A stretch of 64,000 nt of DNA from a virus. The stretch's first letter is position 1, and each line of letters begins with the position of its first letter. Below, one piece after another: positions 22,739 to 32,889 of the stretch. Position numbers and translations under genes: made by a program. The notes below the pieces were generated by a model. That model saw nothing but the letters and a program-made list of their open reading frames with translations, was not told where the DNA came from and made no database searches. The stretch spans positions 1 through 64,000 of the IMG/VR virus record IMGVR_UViG_3300009151_000053. One strand, written 5' to 3'.

Positions 22739-25140
22739 TGGCTGTAACTCAAAACTTTGTTACATCAAACTTTAATGTACATAGCGCAAAACAGTTTGTT
22801 GAATCTTTTTCGGAAGCAAACGGGTCTCAATATTTTGTCTATGCTGGTAAGCATACTCCATATGTAAACAGTGATGCGGCAATCACAACACCAGATAATA
22901 GTGTACAGAAGACTCACTTTGACGCATATAATGATATGTTGTTTGCCAAAAGAGTTACTTCTGGCGATGTGGTCCATGTTATTCCAAAACATACTTGGGT
23001 AGCAAACACGGTTTATTCAGAATATTCTCACTTAGATGGCGCTTTATTAGATAAGTCTTTCTATGTAATGGTCGATGATACATATGAATACAACGTTTAT
23101 AAATGTTTATTCAATAACAACGGTGCAAACTCAACCGTTGCTCCTTCTCGTGTTGGCAGTGCTGCTGACTTAAAGCCAATGGTAACTGGTGATGATTATA
23201 CTTGGAAGTATATGTACACTATTACCAAGACCAATTACGATAAGTTTTCAACGTCTAACTATATTCCAGTTACAGCGAATACAGATGTTATTGCTGGCGC
23301 AACACCTGGTACTATTGAAGTAATCAAGATTCTTGATGGTGGTTCTGGGTACGCAAACTATATTGCTGATGCGACATTTAAGACTGGTGATATTAATATC
23401 GGCGGTGTTAATACTATTTATGGCGCTCCTGAAGATTTGCCAGATATTGATGACTATTACCAAGGCTGCGTTCTAAAGATTACATCTGGTCCCGGTATTG
23501 ATCAATATAGACGTATTGTTAACTACGAAGGCGTAGGCGCACAAAAGAAGTTTATCCTTGATTCTGGTTTCTCTGTGACGCCAGAAGTTGGCAATCACTT
23601 TGAAGTGTATCCATACATTTATGTTTGGGGCGACGGTAACGAATCAACTGTTGCTGATGCAAGAGCGATCATTGATCCAGCATCGGCTAATGCGATTTCG
23701 TCTGTTGAAATGTTAAGCGTAGGCAAGAACTACCGCTATGCAGTAGGAGTTGCTGGAGCAACACCATCAACCGTTCCCATTACCATCAACAGTATTTACA
23801 TTCAACTTCCAGAAGTTATTACTCAAGATGTGCATTTCCAGCAAGCATCACTTGAACCAATCCTCTCCCCAAAAGACGGGCATGGTTCTGATCCTTTGAA
23901 CGAGTTAGGCGCAAGGCGTGTATGTGTCAGTACAAAGTTCAATCAAAGCGAATCTGGCACAATTCCAACTCAGAACGATTTCCGTCAGATTGGTTTGATC
24001 AAAGACCCATTGTATACCAATGTTGACTTACTGCTCAAGACGGCTAACACGGTAGGATCTTTCTCTATCGGAGAAACTGTGTATCAATATAAGCACGTCA
24101 AACTTGCTGGTAATGTGGTTGTGTCTACAGCCAATAAGGCTCTGGTCAAAGTCGATCAAGGTAAGATTTCCAGCACAATCACTATTCTGAATGCTGGTAC
24201 TGGATACAACAACACATCAAACAATCAACTTGTAGCCAACAACACAGGCACAGGTGGAACAGGTGCTGCTGCTACATTCTCAAATAACGGAAGCGGTGTG
24301 ATCACTTCTGTTACTGTAACAAATCAAGGCTCTGGATATCTGTCTGCTCCAGTATTCACTGTGAATCCAACAGCCGCTACTGGTGGTAGTAATGCAGTCT
24401 TCACTTCTGTATTAGCAAATCCTCTTGTGACATTCTACAAAGACGCATTTGACGTTGGAGATTATGCTCTGGTCAATAATGGAACAACAAACTATCTGAC
24501 TAAGGTTGATGGCGTTCCTTATGATTATCAGATCACAACATCAACAAATGGTGCATATTCTTCTACCTCTTCACAACTGTCATCTGTTAAACTTCAAGCA
24601 TCTGGAACAGTGACTTCGATCAGTGTTGGTCAAATCACTCTCTCTAATGTAAGCGGAACATTTGCCACAGAAAGCAGAGTTATTGGTACTACATCTGGTG
24701 CAACTTCTATTATTGATACTGGTGGTATTCAGATCAACGACAAAGCGGCTGGTGCGTTCACTTCGGCTGTACAGTTAACTCGCCTTGTTGGCAACTTTAC
24801 AACTGGTAGTTCGCCATTTATTGAAGACGAATATATAAGTCAGAACAGTCTTATTTCTTATGCAAAGCCACATGGGCAGTTGCATCATGCAGAGATTGTT
24901 GGCGGTATTAATGATGATACTCTTTATATCAGTAATAAGTTTGGTATTTACAATCTTGATCCAGGCGGAGTTAGAACAATCGTAGGGAATACAAGCGGCG
25001 CAACGCTTGATACTTTGCTGTCTAAATATCCAGGTGACTTCGTTGTAGGCAGTGGCGAAGTTCTATATTATGAAAACTTAGATGCGATTACAAGAAGTGA
25101 TAATAAATCAGAGATAATCAAAATCATATTGGAGTTTTAA
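22738..25140 (+). CDS. gp8: Baseplate wedge protein, gp8-like
   Basis: An 800-residue protein; T4 gp8 has 334, but longer forms are usual in cyanophage-type relatives. The first ~180 residues are diagnostic: SKxF-like FVESFSEANGSQYFVYAGKHTPY, then LFAKRVTSGDVVHVIPKHTWVANTVYSEYSHLD, SFYVMVDDTYEYNVYKCLFNNNGANSTVAPSR and YTWKYMYTITKTNYDKFSTSNYIPV. gp8 dimers bind the wedge next to gp7. The C-terminal half has Gly/Thr/Ser-rich beta repeats (GTGYNNTSNNQLV, NQGSGYLSAPVFTV) and a VYQYK module like those of gp7. TAATG overlap with gp7 upstream; the next gene starts 5 bases after its stop. Confidence 0.88.
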   Translation: MAVTQNFVTSNFNVHSAKQFVESFSEANGSQYFVYAGKHTPYVNSDAAITTPDNSVQKTHFDAYNDMLFAKRVTSGDVVHVIPKHTWVANTVYSEYSHLDGALLDKSFYVMVDDTYEYNVYKCLFNNNGANSTVAPSRVGSAADLKPMVTGDDYTWKYMYTITKTNYDKFSTSNYIPVTANTDVIAGATPGTIEVIKILDGGSGYANYIADATFKTGDINIGGVNTIYGAPEDLPDIDDYYQGCVLKITSGPGIDQYRRIVNYEGVGAQKKFILDSGFSVTPEVGNHFEVYPYIYVWGDGNESTVADARAIIDPASANAISSVEMLSVGKNYRYAVGVAGATPSTVPITINSIYIQLPEVITQDVHFQQASLEPILSPKDGHGSDPLNELGARRVCVSTKFNQSESGTIPTQNDFRQIGLIKDPLYTNVDLLLKTANTVGSFSIGETVYQYKHVKLAGNVVVSTANKALVKVDQGKISSTITILNAGTGYNNTSNNQLVANNTGTGGTGAAATFSNNGSGVITSVTVTNQGSGYLSAPVFTVNPTAATGGSNAVFTSVLANPLVTFYKDAFDVGDYALVNNGTTNYLTKVDGVPYDYQITTSTNGAYSSTSSQLSSVKLQASGTVTSISVGQITLSNVSGTFATESRVIGTTSGATSIIDTGGIQINDKAAGAFTSAVQLTRLVGNFTTGSSPFIEDEYISQNSLISYAKPHGQLHHAEIVGGINDDTLYISNKFGIYNLDPGGVRTIVGNTSGATLDTLLSKYPGDFVVGSGEVLYYENLDAITRSDNKSEIIKIILEF

Positions 25141-25145
25141 CGTAG

Positions 25146-28100
25146 ATGGCTCTACAAACCGACTTAAACGTATCACCATATTACGACGACTTCGATCCTG
25201 CGAAGAGTTATCATCGTATTCTGTTTCAGCCAGGTGTGGCTGTACAGGCGCGTGAGTTAAATCAACTCCAGTCAATCCTTCAAAATCAAATCGAGAAGTT
25301 TGGGGATAACATCTTCAAGCGTGGTACGATCATTGAAGGCTGTAATATTGTTCTTCATAACAATCTTCCATATATCAAGATTAAAGATGTTGAAACTGAT
25401 GGAACTCCTGTAAACATTACTCAGTACAATAACCTATACGTCAAGAATGCTGCTAATGTGAGCGCGTTTATTGTTAAGACTGCGGTTGGTTATGAGTCGC
25501 GTTCACCAAATCTTAATACACTTTTTGTTAAATATAATGGTACTGGTATTACAAGCAACGCTTCGTTGTTTGCAGCAGATGATACTTTGACTGTTTTTGA
25601 TCCATCTTATCCTATCTTCCATATGAGAGTTAATGACGGATCAACAGGATTCTCTAACTCTGATACTATTGCGGTTATTTCGGCTATTGCTGTTCAGAAC
25701 TCAACAGGCGGATCAGCCTTTGCTGGTGGTGCGTTTAACGTTAATGACGTTATTCAGAATGGTGTTGCTAATGCTACGATCATTGAAGCCAACAATACAG
25801 CCAATGCTTCTGCACTCATTCTTAAGATCAAGCCACTTGCTATTGACCTTCAAACGGCTAACACAGTCAAGTGGAGATTTACGGCTGGCGAAACAATCAG
25901 AAATGCAACAACTTCTGTAAGCGCGAATGTCGTCTCTACTATCGGTGCTGGTGCGACTGGTTCTTTGACCACAGATTCTCTCGGTAAGATTGTTTCGATT
26001 GCTGTAACAAATATGGGTGCCGGATATTACATTCAGCCACATGTCACAACTTCTATTACAAGCAATGGCGCAACAACCACATCTGCAATCACACAACTGA
26101 ATATCACTGGTCAAAACTATCTGACTAACATCACTGTGGCAAACTCTGCACAGTTGTCAATCGGCTTTGGTTATGGCATGAGCGTCAACGAAGGCACGAT
26201 CTATCAGAAAGGTTTCTTCTCTAGAGTTGATCCACAGTTAACAATCGTTAACAAATATTCTAATACAGGCTTTACCAAGTCTGTTGGATTCTACACAAGC
26301 GAATCAATCATTAACAGCAATCAAGACGCAACTCTGTTAGATAATGCAACTGGCTCATTCAACTATGCGGCTCCTGGCGCTGATCGTTTGAAGTTGTCTC
26401 CTGTTCTTACGGTTCTTGATAAGGTTGATGCCGACGCTAATACAGACTTCTTGCCAATCGTAGAATTTGCCGATGGTTCTGCTTATAAGCAAACTAAGCA
26501 AACCGTTTACAACGTTCTTGGCGATGAGATGGCTAAGAGAACATATGAAGAGTCTGGCAACTATGTGCTTGACCAATTCAATCTTACCACAAAAGATTCT
26601 ACCGTATTTACAGAAACTCCATCTGTATTCAAAATCTATATCGATCCAGGTCTAGCATACATCAATGGCTATAGAGTTGAAACTGTTTCTAACTATACGG
26701 CCAACATTGCCAAAGGAGTTGATACAGTAAGCAACGTTGAAACTTCTATCAAGGTTGGATATGGAAACTTCATCCGCGTTAAAGAACTTGCTGGCGTGTT
26801 TGAATTCAACTATGGCGCACAAATCGATCTTTATGATACAGCAAAAGGCTTCTTGACATCAACGCCAACTGGCTCAATCGCGCCAACTGGAAATAAGATT
26901 GGTGTTGCAAGAATTCGTTCGTTAGTTCATGACAGCGGTGAGCCAGGCGCGCCAGGTGCTGTTTATAGAATGTATCTGTTCGATATCGTAATGTCAACTG
27001 GTAAGAACTTTGCAGACGTTCGTTCAGTGTATTACTCAGGAAGCACAAAGGGTATTGCTGATATTCTTCTAAATGCTGGTGGACTAACAACAGTTCTTAA
27101 TGACAGTGCTGATAGCAGTCTTTTGTTTAAGACAGTAAATGCCACTAAGTATGCAAATAACATTACCTATACTTACAGAACAATGAACCAAACAGAACAG
27201 GCTAACACCACAGGTTATATTGATCTAAATGTTGGTGCTGGTGAATACTTCCCATATAACGCTGGTGGTGTTTTGAATGACACACAAGAGCGTGATATTA
27301 TTGTAATACCAAGATCAGATTATCAAGCACAAGCAAATGCTGCTGGTAACGTTTCAACATCTTCTGCTAGTGCAACAGTTACGGGTATTATTGGGACAAA
27401 TTTTGTTGCTTCGTTTAAGACAGGCGACTATATCAAGATTGCAAACTCTACAGCATCTGTAGTAAAACAAGTTTGGCAAGTAATCAATGCTACAAGCATG
27501 AACATGTATTCAAGTGTAGGCACAACTTTTGCTTATGCTAACGTTGTTCTTTACTTCCCTAATAATGTTCCTATCTCATTTGGTAGAAGAAGCGAAAGGA
27601 CAGTTACAGTAGCGGCTAATGGACAACAGTTGACTATCAATCTGGCTAATAATATTGCCAACTCTATCGGTAGCCCTTCTTCAGCCAACGTCACTGTTCT
27701 TTATAACGTTACAGCCAACAACACATCAACTGGCGCAAAAGTATCACACAGAGACATCTACACCAGAATTCGTGCTGCTAATAATGCTGCCACAACAACT
27801 GGTCCATGGGTATTGGGTGTTGCTGATGCATTCCGCTTGAAAAAAGTGTATCAAGCAAATGGCGCTTCTGTTGCCAAGACATTCAATGCAAACACTGGTG
27901 TCGTAGCAAGTTTTGTTTCTATTCCAAACAATCCATTTGCTAACGGTGATTCTTTGGTCTATACAACTGGAACAGACGGAACAATCTTAACGGGTTTGGC
28001 TAACAATACAACCTATTATGCGGTTCTTGCCAACTCATCAGGATCAAAGTTTGCTTCCACTCGTAATGGATCGGCGTTGTCTATTACCGCATCATCTATC

Positions 28101-30533
28101 AGTGAGACACATACATTCACAGGTGCACCACTTTACTTTGCCGCTGATACATACGGTGTTGCTGATATCACTAACGACTTCTATATTGATAACAATCAAA
28201 CAGAAGATTATTTGGATATCTCTTATCTGTACAAGAAGCCAAAGAGACTTGCCACTTCTGTAAACGATGTTTATCTGATTAAGTACGATGCATTTACTTC
28301 AGGTACTGGTGTAAAGACTGTAAGTTCTTATAATGTAAATGATGCTGCTAATCTAGCCACATTGTCCACTGGTTCTGAAATCCACACAATGGAAATCCCA
28401 GAAGCAACAGGCATCAGTGGCAAGTATTACGACTTGAGAGATCAGTTTGACTTCCGTCCAGTATCTTCAAATACCATTCCGCTTACCTCAGAACTGAGCA
28501 ATACGTCTATTGTTAACCCAACAGAACCATCAGATGCAAATCGTTTTAGTGCTGTTGAACAAAAGTTCCCATTGCCAAACTCCGATTTGACCGCAAACAT
28601 TAGTTATTATGTTGGGCGTAATGATCGTGTTGTTCTTGATAAGAATGGTAGATTTACAACACTCAAGGGTGTTCCCGGTGCATTGAATGCATTCCCAGAC
28701 GAACCAAGAGACAGCATCACTATTCAATATCTAACTATTCCTCCATATCCATCTCTTCCTGCTTCACTTTCAGCAGAGATGGTAGATATTGTTGATACTC
28801 GTGTTGCTAATGAGAAGTATGGCAGAAGAAAAAGCAACTTTAGAGTTACAACTCCTCTGGATAAAAATCAACAGGCTCGTATTCAAATCAAGAACTATCA
28901 GATGAATGATATCGCTTCTCTTGAAAAGCGTATTAAAGATTTGGAATATTATGTTTCGTTTACTCTAGTTGAAGCAATCACAAATGCCAAGTTCATTCCT
29001 AGTTCTGCTAGCAATGCTATTGACCGCTTCAAGTTTGGTTTCTTTGTTGATCCATTTACTGATTTAAGTTTTGCTGATACAAACAGCCCAGAGTTTAAAG
29101 CCACTGTGACTGATAATACACTAGGCACTCAGAAGTTTGAACATATTTTCCAACTTGTGCCAGATTCTGGTACATCAGAATCTATCCTGACTATGCCTTA
29201 TGTTGAATACAATCTTATCTCTCAGAATGATGCTACAGATGGTATTATTGAAATTGTGGGACCAACGACAGCTAACACAACTGCTAATACGACATCTAAC
29301 ACAACTGCTAATACAACAGTCGCTAATACAGATATTACGGTTCCAGTTATATCACAAACAACAGCCGAAGTTACAGAGCAACAAAAGACATTTGCAAATG
29401 TTCCTGAAGACGGTTCTGTTTATGAAGACTTCTTCTATGTGTTTAGTTCATTGTCTGGTCCAGCCGAACTCTATGCAATCTATCGCGATAACTATATGGC
29501 GTTTGAGATTTCACAAGGAACAGCGGCTAGCGGTCCATATACAACTACGATCACTTCAGCATCTGCTCAAGCGATTGGACAAGCCGCTTATGCATCAAAG
29601 GGCATCACAGGGCTTAATGCACAATACAGCGGTGGTGTTGCAGAAAGTATCGATATCTTGAATATAAAGAGCGTCTATGCGGCTGGCATTCCTTACATTG
29701 AAGATAGTCAAAAGATTCTTTGGACACATGATCCAAGTCTTGGAATATATGTGCGTGTTCGAGTTTACAAGGGCGGTCGCCATGGTAAATCACAAGGCAA
29801 GGCTGGTTCTTATGGATTTAAGATGTTCTATCCATCTGATACAGTAACAACAAGAACGGTAACAACAACAACACCAACTAACTTCCAATATTTGGGAACA
29901 GTGTTTGATGTCAATCCAAAAACATTCACTCTGATAACAACATTTGCCAATTTCGATCTTTATTCAAATAATGCAGATGTTTATGTTGCGGATGCTCAAA
30001 GATTTGTGATTTCTGTAACAGGTCTTAAGCCATCTACATACCATCAGTTTATTTTTGATAATGTTGATAAGACTGGCAAATGTGTTCAAAAGGTAACGTC
30101 TGGTACAAACTCAGGAACAGGTCTGTTGTCAGATGCTTACGGAACGTTGACGTTTGATTTCTATTATGATGCTGGTATCACAGAAGCAACGAGCGATCTA
30201 ATGCAACAGAACAAACTTGCTGCGGCGATTGCTGGACCAAAATCGTTCACTATTCAAAGTTATGGCGATGGAAACTCTAAGGCTGCTGGTAGTATTGAAA
30301 TGAAATATTACTCTGGTCTTACGGATGCTCTTACTGGATCATATGACACGCTTAATGTAACTCAAACAACCACTGTTGGAGATACAAAAGTTAATGATTA
30401 TAACTATAATACAGGAACACTTCCAGATTATACCACAAATACAAAGACGGACACCAATGTTCAGACAGTTGATTTTGTTGGCGCTGGTAATATTTACGGG
30501 GATAGACAAGACTTTAGACTCAATAATAAGTAA
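25146..30533 (+). CDS. Large virion structural protein, DUF4815 family (baseplate/tail-pin-like)
   Basis: A 1795-residue protein, the largest in the window. Its N-terminus (LNVSPYYDDFDPAKSYHRILFQPGVAVQARELNQLQSILQNQIEKFGDNIFKRGTII) matches the DUF4815 domain of cyanophage and related structural proteins. A central segment repeats the DUF-typical YINGYRVET and FRPVSSNTIPLTSELSN, NFRVTTPLDKNQQARIQIKNYQMNDIASLEKRIKDLEYYVSF. It carries one GLANNTTYYAV module at about 27.9-28.1 kb and a Thr/Asn-rich linker (NTTANTTSNTTANTTVANT) near 29.27 kb. Position after gp8 matches gp9/gp10 in T4, so a wedge pin or fibre-attachment role is likely; not proven by sequence. Confidence 0.8.
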   Translation: MALQTDLNVSPYYDDFDPAKSYHRILFQPGVAVQARELNQLQSILQNQIEKFGDNIFKRGTIIEGCNIVLHNNLPYIKIKDVETDGTPVNITQYNNLYVKNAANVSAFIVKTAVGYESRSPNLNTLFVKYNGTGITSNASLFAADDTLTVFDPSYPIFHMRVNDGSTGFSNSDTIAVISAIAVQNSTGGSAFAGGAFNVNDVIQNGVANATIIEANNTANASALILKIKPLAIDLQTANTVKWRFTAGETIRNATTSVSANVVSTIGAGATGSLTTDSLGKIVSIAVTNMGAGYYIQPHVTTSITSNGATTTSAITQLNITGQNYLTNITVANSAQLSIGFGYGMSVNEGTIYQKGFFSRVDPQLTIVNKYSNTGFTKSVGFYTSESIINSNQDATLLDNATGSFNYAAPGADRLKLSPVLTVLDKVDADANTDFLPIVEFADGSAYKQTKQTVYNVLGDEMAKRTYEESGNYVLDQFNLTTKDSTVFTETPSVFKIYIDPGLAYINGYRVETVSNYTANIAKGVDTVSNVETSIKVGYGNFIRVKELAGVFEFNYGAQIDLYDTAKGFLTSTPTGSIAPTGNKIGVARIRSLVHDSGEPGAPGAVYRMYLFDIVMSTGKNFADVRSVYYSGSTKGIADILLNAGGLTTVLNDSADSSLLFKTVNATKYANNITYTYRTMNQTEQANTTGYIDLNVGAGEYFPYNAGGVLNDTQERDIIVIPRSDYQAQANAAGNVSTSSASATVTGIIGTNFVASFKTGDYIKIANSTASVVKQVWQVINATSMNMYSSVGTTFAYANVVLYFPNNVPISFGRRSERTVTVAANGQQLTINLANNIANSIGSPSSANVTVLYNVTANNTSTGAKVSHRDIYTRIRAANNAATTTGPWVLGVADAFRLKKVYQANGASVAKTFNANTGVVASFVSIPNNPFANGDSLVYTTGTDGTILTGLANNTTYYAVLANSSGSKFASTRNGSALSITASSISETHTFTGAPLYFAADTYGVADITNDFYIDNNQTEDYLDISYLYKKPKRLATSVNDVYLIKYDAFTSGTGVKTVSSYNVNDAANLATLSTGSEIHTMEIPEATGISGKYYDLRDQFDFRPVSSNTIPLTSELSNTSIVNPTEPSDANRFSAVEQKFPLPNSDLTANISYYVGRNDRVVLDKNGRFTTLKGVPGALNAFPDEPRDSITIQYLTIPPYPSLPASLSAEMVDIVDTRVANEKYGRRKSNFRVTTPLDKNQQARIQIKNYQMNDIASLEKRIKDLEYYVSFTLVEAITNAKFIPSSASNAIDRFKFGFFVDPFTDLSFADTNSPEFKATVTDNTLGTQKFEHIFQLVPDSGTSESILTMPYVEYNLISQNDATDGIIEIVGPTTANTTANTTSNTTANTTVANTDITVPVISQTTAEVTEQQKTFANVPEDGSVYEDFFYVFSSLSGPAELYAIYRDNYMAFEISQGTAASGPYTTTITSASAQAIGQAAYASKGITGLNAQYSGGVAESIDILNIKSVYAAGIPYIEDSQKILWTHDPSLGIYVRVRVYKGGRHGKSQGKAGSYGFKMFYPSDTVTTRTVTTTTPTNFQYLGTVFDVNPKTFTLITTFANFDLYSNNADVYVADAQRFVISVTGLKPSTYHQFIFDNVDKTGKCVQKVTSGTNSGTGLLSDAYGTLTFDFYYDAGITEATSDLMQQNKLAAAIAGPKSFTIQSYGDGNSKAAGSIEMKYYSGLTDALTGSYDTLNVTQTTTVGDTKVNDYNYNTGTLPDYTTNTKTDTNVQTVDFVGAGNIYGDRQDFRLNNK

Positions 30534-30541
30534 TCCAACAG

Positions 30542-30549
30542 CATAAATA
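30542..30549 (+). promoter_or_regulatory. CATAAATA late promoter variant
   Basis: CATAAATA, one base off the T4 box and fitting the NATAAATA pattern of cyanophage-type late promoters, 22 bases before the ATG at 30572. Confidence 0.45.
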
Positions 30550-30571
30550 ATATTTAAAACAAGAGGAATGA

Positions 30572-32662
30572 ATGTCCGCATTTTTTGACTATATCCAAAC
30601 GTTCTATGTAAATCCTGATGCAGTCAATAATGCAGAAGAGATTATGATTACGTCTGTTGAACTCTATTTTAAGGGCAAGCCTTCTCTTGCTTCCAACATT
30701 AGCAACCTTGCTGGTCCAAGTATTTCTGCTTGGATTTGTGAGGTCACTAATGATCAGCCAAGCCCAGAAAGAGTTATGAATAACTCGATCACGACTGTTC
30801 CTTATGATAGAATCAATACATCAACGAATGCAATGACCGCAACAACTGTTTCGTTCAAGGCTCCAGTTATTGTCAAGACTGGTAAATCATATGGCATCGT
30901 TGTTAAATATGATGATCCAGCATTTGAGATTTGGTACAATAAACAGAATGATGCCCTTGTAGCAACAACTGGTAAAACCATAACAGCATCACAGGGTTCT
31001 CAAGGCAGATTCATTGGTATGATGTATAAGGCTACAAGTGCAACAGATAAGACTGCTTACACAGACAGAGATTTAAAGTTTAAAGTTAATATTGCCAAGT
31101 TTACCGTCAATAACACAAACTTTTCTTTTGTAAACAAAAACTACGAGTTCTTTTCTATTGAAAGCACAAGCGGTTCATTCTTAGGTGGCGAGACTGTATA
31201 TCAAGATGTTGCAAACGCAACTGGCACAGTTACGGTATCAAGTTCGAGTTCGACTGTTACAGGTTCTGGAACAACATTCACAAATCATGCGGCAGGACAA
31301 TATATTCTTGTGGCTAATGCGACATTCAAAACTCTTGTACAGATTGCTGGTATTACAAACACAACAAGCATGACACTTGTTACAGTTCCATCATTCTCTG
31401 GAACTGGTTTCAACTATAAAGTTCCACCAATCGGTAAAGTTGATTATACAGATTATACAAACAGTTCAAATACGAAACTATTTCTCGTAGATTCAAATGC
31501 TGCTAATGCAACTTTTAAGTTTGTTACAGGCACAAGATTGATCGGTGAACGATCTGGTGCTAGTGCAAACCTCAAGTCTATGTGGGCATATTCGGCTGAT
31601 AACGTAACTCCTAAGTTGCACCTCAAGACTTCTTCACAATCAAGTTATACCATTTCTTATAAGACTGTTAATGAAACGTACAACTTGGTTGATACAACAA
31701 GTAGTCTATTAAACCTTTACAACAATGAAGCGCAAACAAACTGGGATGCCTATATTCTTTCGAGATCACAAGAAGTTGATACTGGACTCGGCTTGACGCT
31801 TTATGGCACAAATAGAAAATCAATGGTTGTGAATGTTGCTATCTCAACAACAACAACTGGAACAACAAGTTTCTCTGTTCCTTATATCAACGCAGATGAA
31901 CTTGACATCTTTGTGTATCAAAATAAAGTGTCAACAACCACAAAAGATGGCACAGGATTTGATACTGAAACGGCTAAGAATGGTCTTTCAGAAAGCAAAT
32001 ATATCTCTAAGAAGATCACGTTTGCTGAAAACAAGTTTGCCGAAGATACGCTTGTCTATCTAACTGGATATCGTCCAGCAGGAACTTCCATTCAGGTTTA
32101 TGCTAAGATTCACAACTCTTCTGATAAAGAATCGTTTGATGATAAGTCTTGGACGCCATTAGAAATTATGAATAATCTTGAAAAATATAGTGCAGACGAA
32201 AAAGATTATATTGAATATACTTATGGGCTTCCACAATATCCTGAAACTCTTACTGTTTTACCAGGAACTTTCACTGTTCAAAATCCAGCAAATGCTGTTA
32301 TTCTCACTTCGGCAGATCAATCTGGTACTGTTGGTACTGGTGATCTTGTAAGAGTTTATGATCCATTATTGCCGAATAACCATGAAGTGTTTATTGCGTT
32401 AAGTTCGAATAGCACTTCTATCACTGTCAATAAGAAAATCACAAATATCAACATCATCGGCAACATGGCTGTTGATAAGTTAAGATATAAAACCATTGCA
32501 TGGAACAATATTGCTAATGCAAATGTGGCTAGATATGTCAGCACTTCACTTGTTGAATATGATACCTACAACTCTATGCAGTTAAAGATTGTTCTTTTGG
32601 CTGATAAGACATATGTAACACCAAAAGTTGGTCAGATTCAAGTGATCGGAGTTTCTGCATAA
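30572..32662 (+). CDS. Virion structural protein associated with the DUF4815 protein
   Basis: A 696-residue beta-rich protein. It opens FDYIQTFYVNPDAVNNAEEIMITSVELYFKGKPS and contains VSFKAPVIVKTGKSYGIVVKYDDPAFEIWYN and RDLKFKVNIAKFTV, elements I associate with virion proteins placed next to DUF4815 proteins in T4-like marine phages, often as its C-terminal half. The middle has VYQDVANATGTVTVSSSSSTVTGSGTTFTNHAAGQYI, a beta module also present in the genes at 25146 and 44938. AGAGG precedes the ATG and a CATAAATA box lies 22 bases upstream. Stop overlaps the next ATG (TAATG). A baseplate-peripheral or fibre-anchor role is inferred. Confidence 0.7.
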   Translation: MSAFFDYIQTFYVNPDAVNNAEEIMITSVELYFKGKPSLASNISNLAGPSISAWICEVTNDQPSPERVMNNSITTVPYDRINTSTNAMTATTVSFKAPVIVKTGKSYGIVVKYDDPAFEIWYNKQNDALVATTGKTITASQGSQGRFIGMMYKATSATDKTAYTDRDLKFKVNIAKFTVNNTNFSFVNKNYEFFSIESTSGSFLGGETVYQDVANATGTVTVSSSSSTVTGSGTTFTNHAAGQYILVANATFKTLVQIAGITNTTSMTLVTVPSFSGTGFNYKVPPIGKVDYTDYTNSSNTKLFLVDSNAANATFKFVTGTRLIGERSGASANLKSMWAYSADNVTPKLHLKTSSQSSYTISYKTVNETYNLVDTTSSLLNLYNNEAQTNWDAYILSRSQEVDTGLGLTLYGTNRKSMVVNVAISTTTTGTTSFSVPYINADELDIFVYQNKVSTTTKDGTGFDTETAKNGLSESKYISKKITFAENKFAEDTLVYLTGYRPAGTSIQVYAKIHNSSDKESFDDKSWTPLEIMNNLEKYSADEKDYIEYTYGLPQYPETLTVLPGTFTVQNPANAVILTSADQSGTVGTGDLVRVYDPLLPNNHEVFIALSSNSTSITVNKKITNINIIGNMAVDKLRYKTIAWNNIANANVARYVSTSLVEYDTYNSMQLKIVLLADKTYVTPKVGQIQVIGVSA

Positions 32663-32889
32663 TGCTTGTGGAAACTAATGTTCCTGGTTTTAAAAAAAAT
32701 ATCGACACTGGAGTAATCATAAATACATCTGATGAAGGCTACAAACGTATATTAGCGATGCGAGCGGAAGCCAAAAAGAATGCCGAGTTGCAACAGAAAA
32801 TGCAATCATTAGAGAATGAGATAACCGAGATTAAAAATCTGCTAGTTCAATTAATAGACGGAAACCGAAATGTCAAGACAAGTATCTAA
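32662..32889 (+). CDS. Small coiled-coil protein of the tail operon
   Basis: A 75-residue protein: a short N-terminal segment (VPGFKKNIDTGVIINTSDEGYKRILAMRAEAKK) and a heptad-patterned helix (LQQKMQSLENEITEIKNLLVQLIDG) that should form a coiled coil. Similar small proteins occur next to tail structural genes in T4-like phages. It overlaps the upstream stop (TAATG) and, by 20 bases, the fibre gene that follows, so translation is probably coupled. Function not known; an assembly or trimerisation helper is possible. Confidence 0.6.
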   Translation: MLVETNVPGFKKNIDTGVIINTSDEGYKRILAMRAEAKKNAELQQKMQSLENEITEIKNLLVQLIDGNRNVKTSI

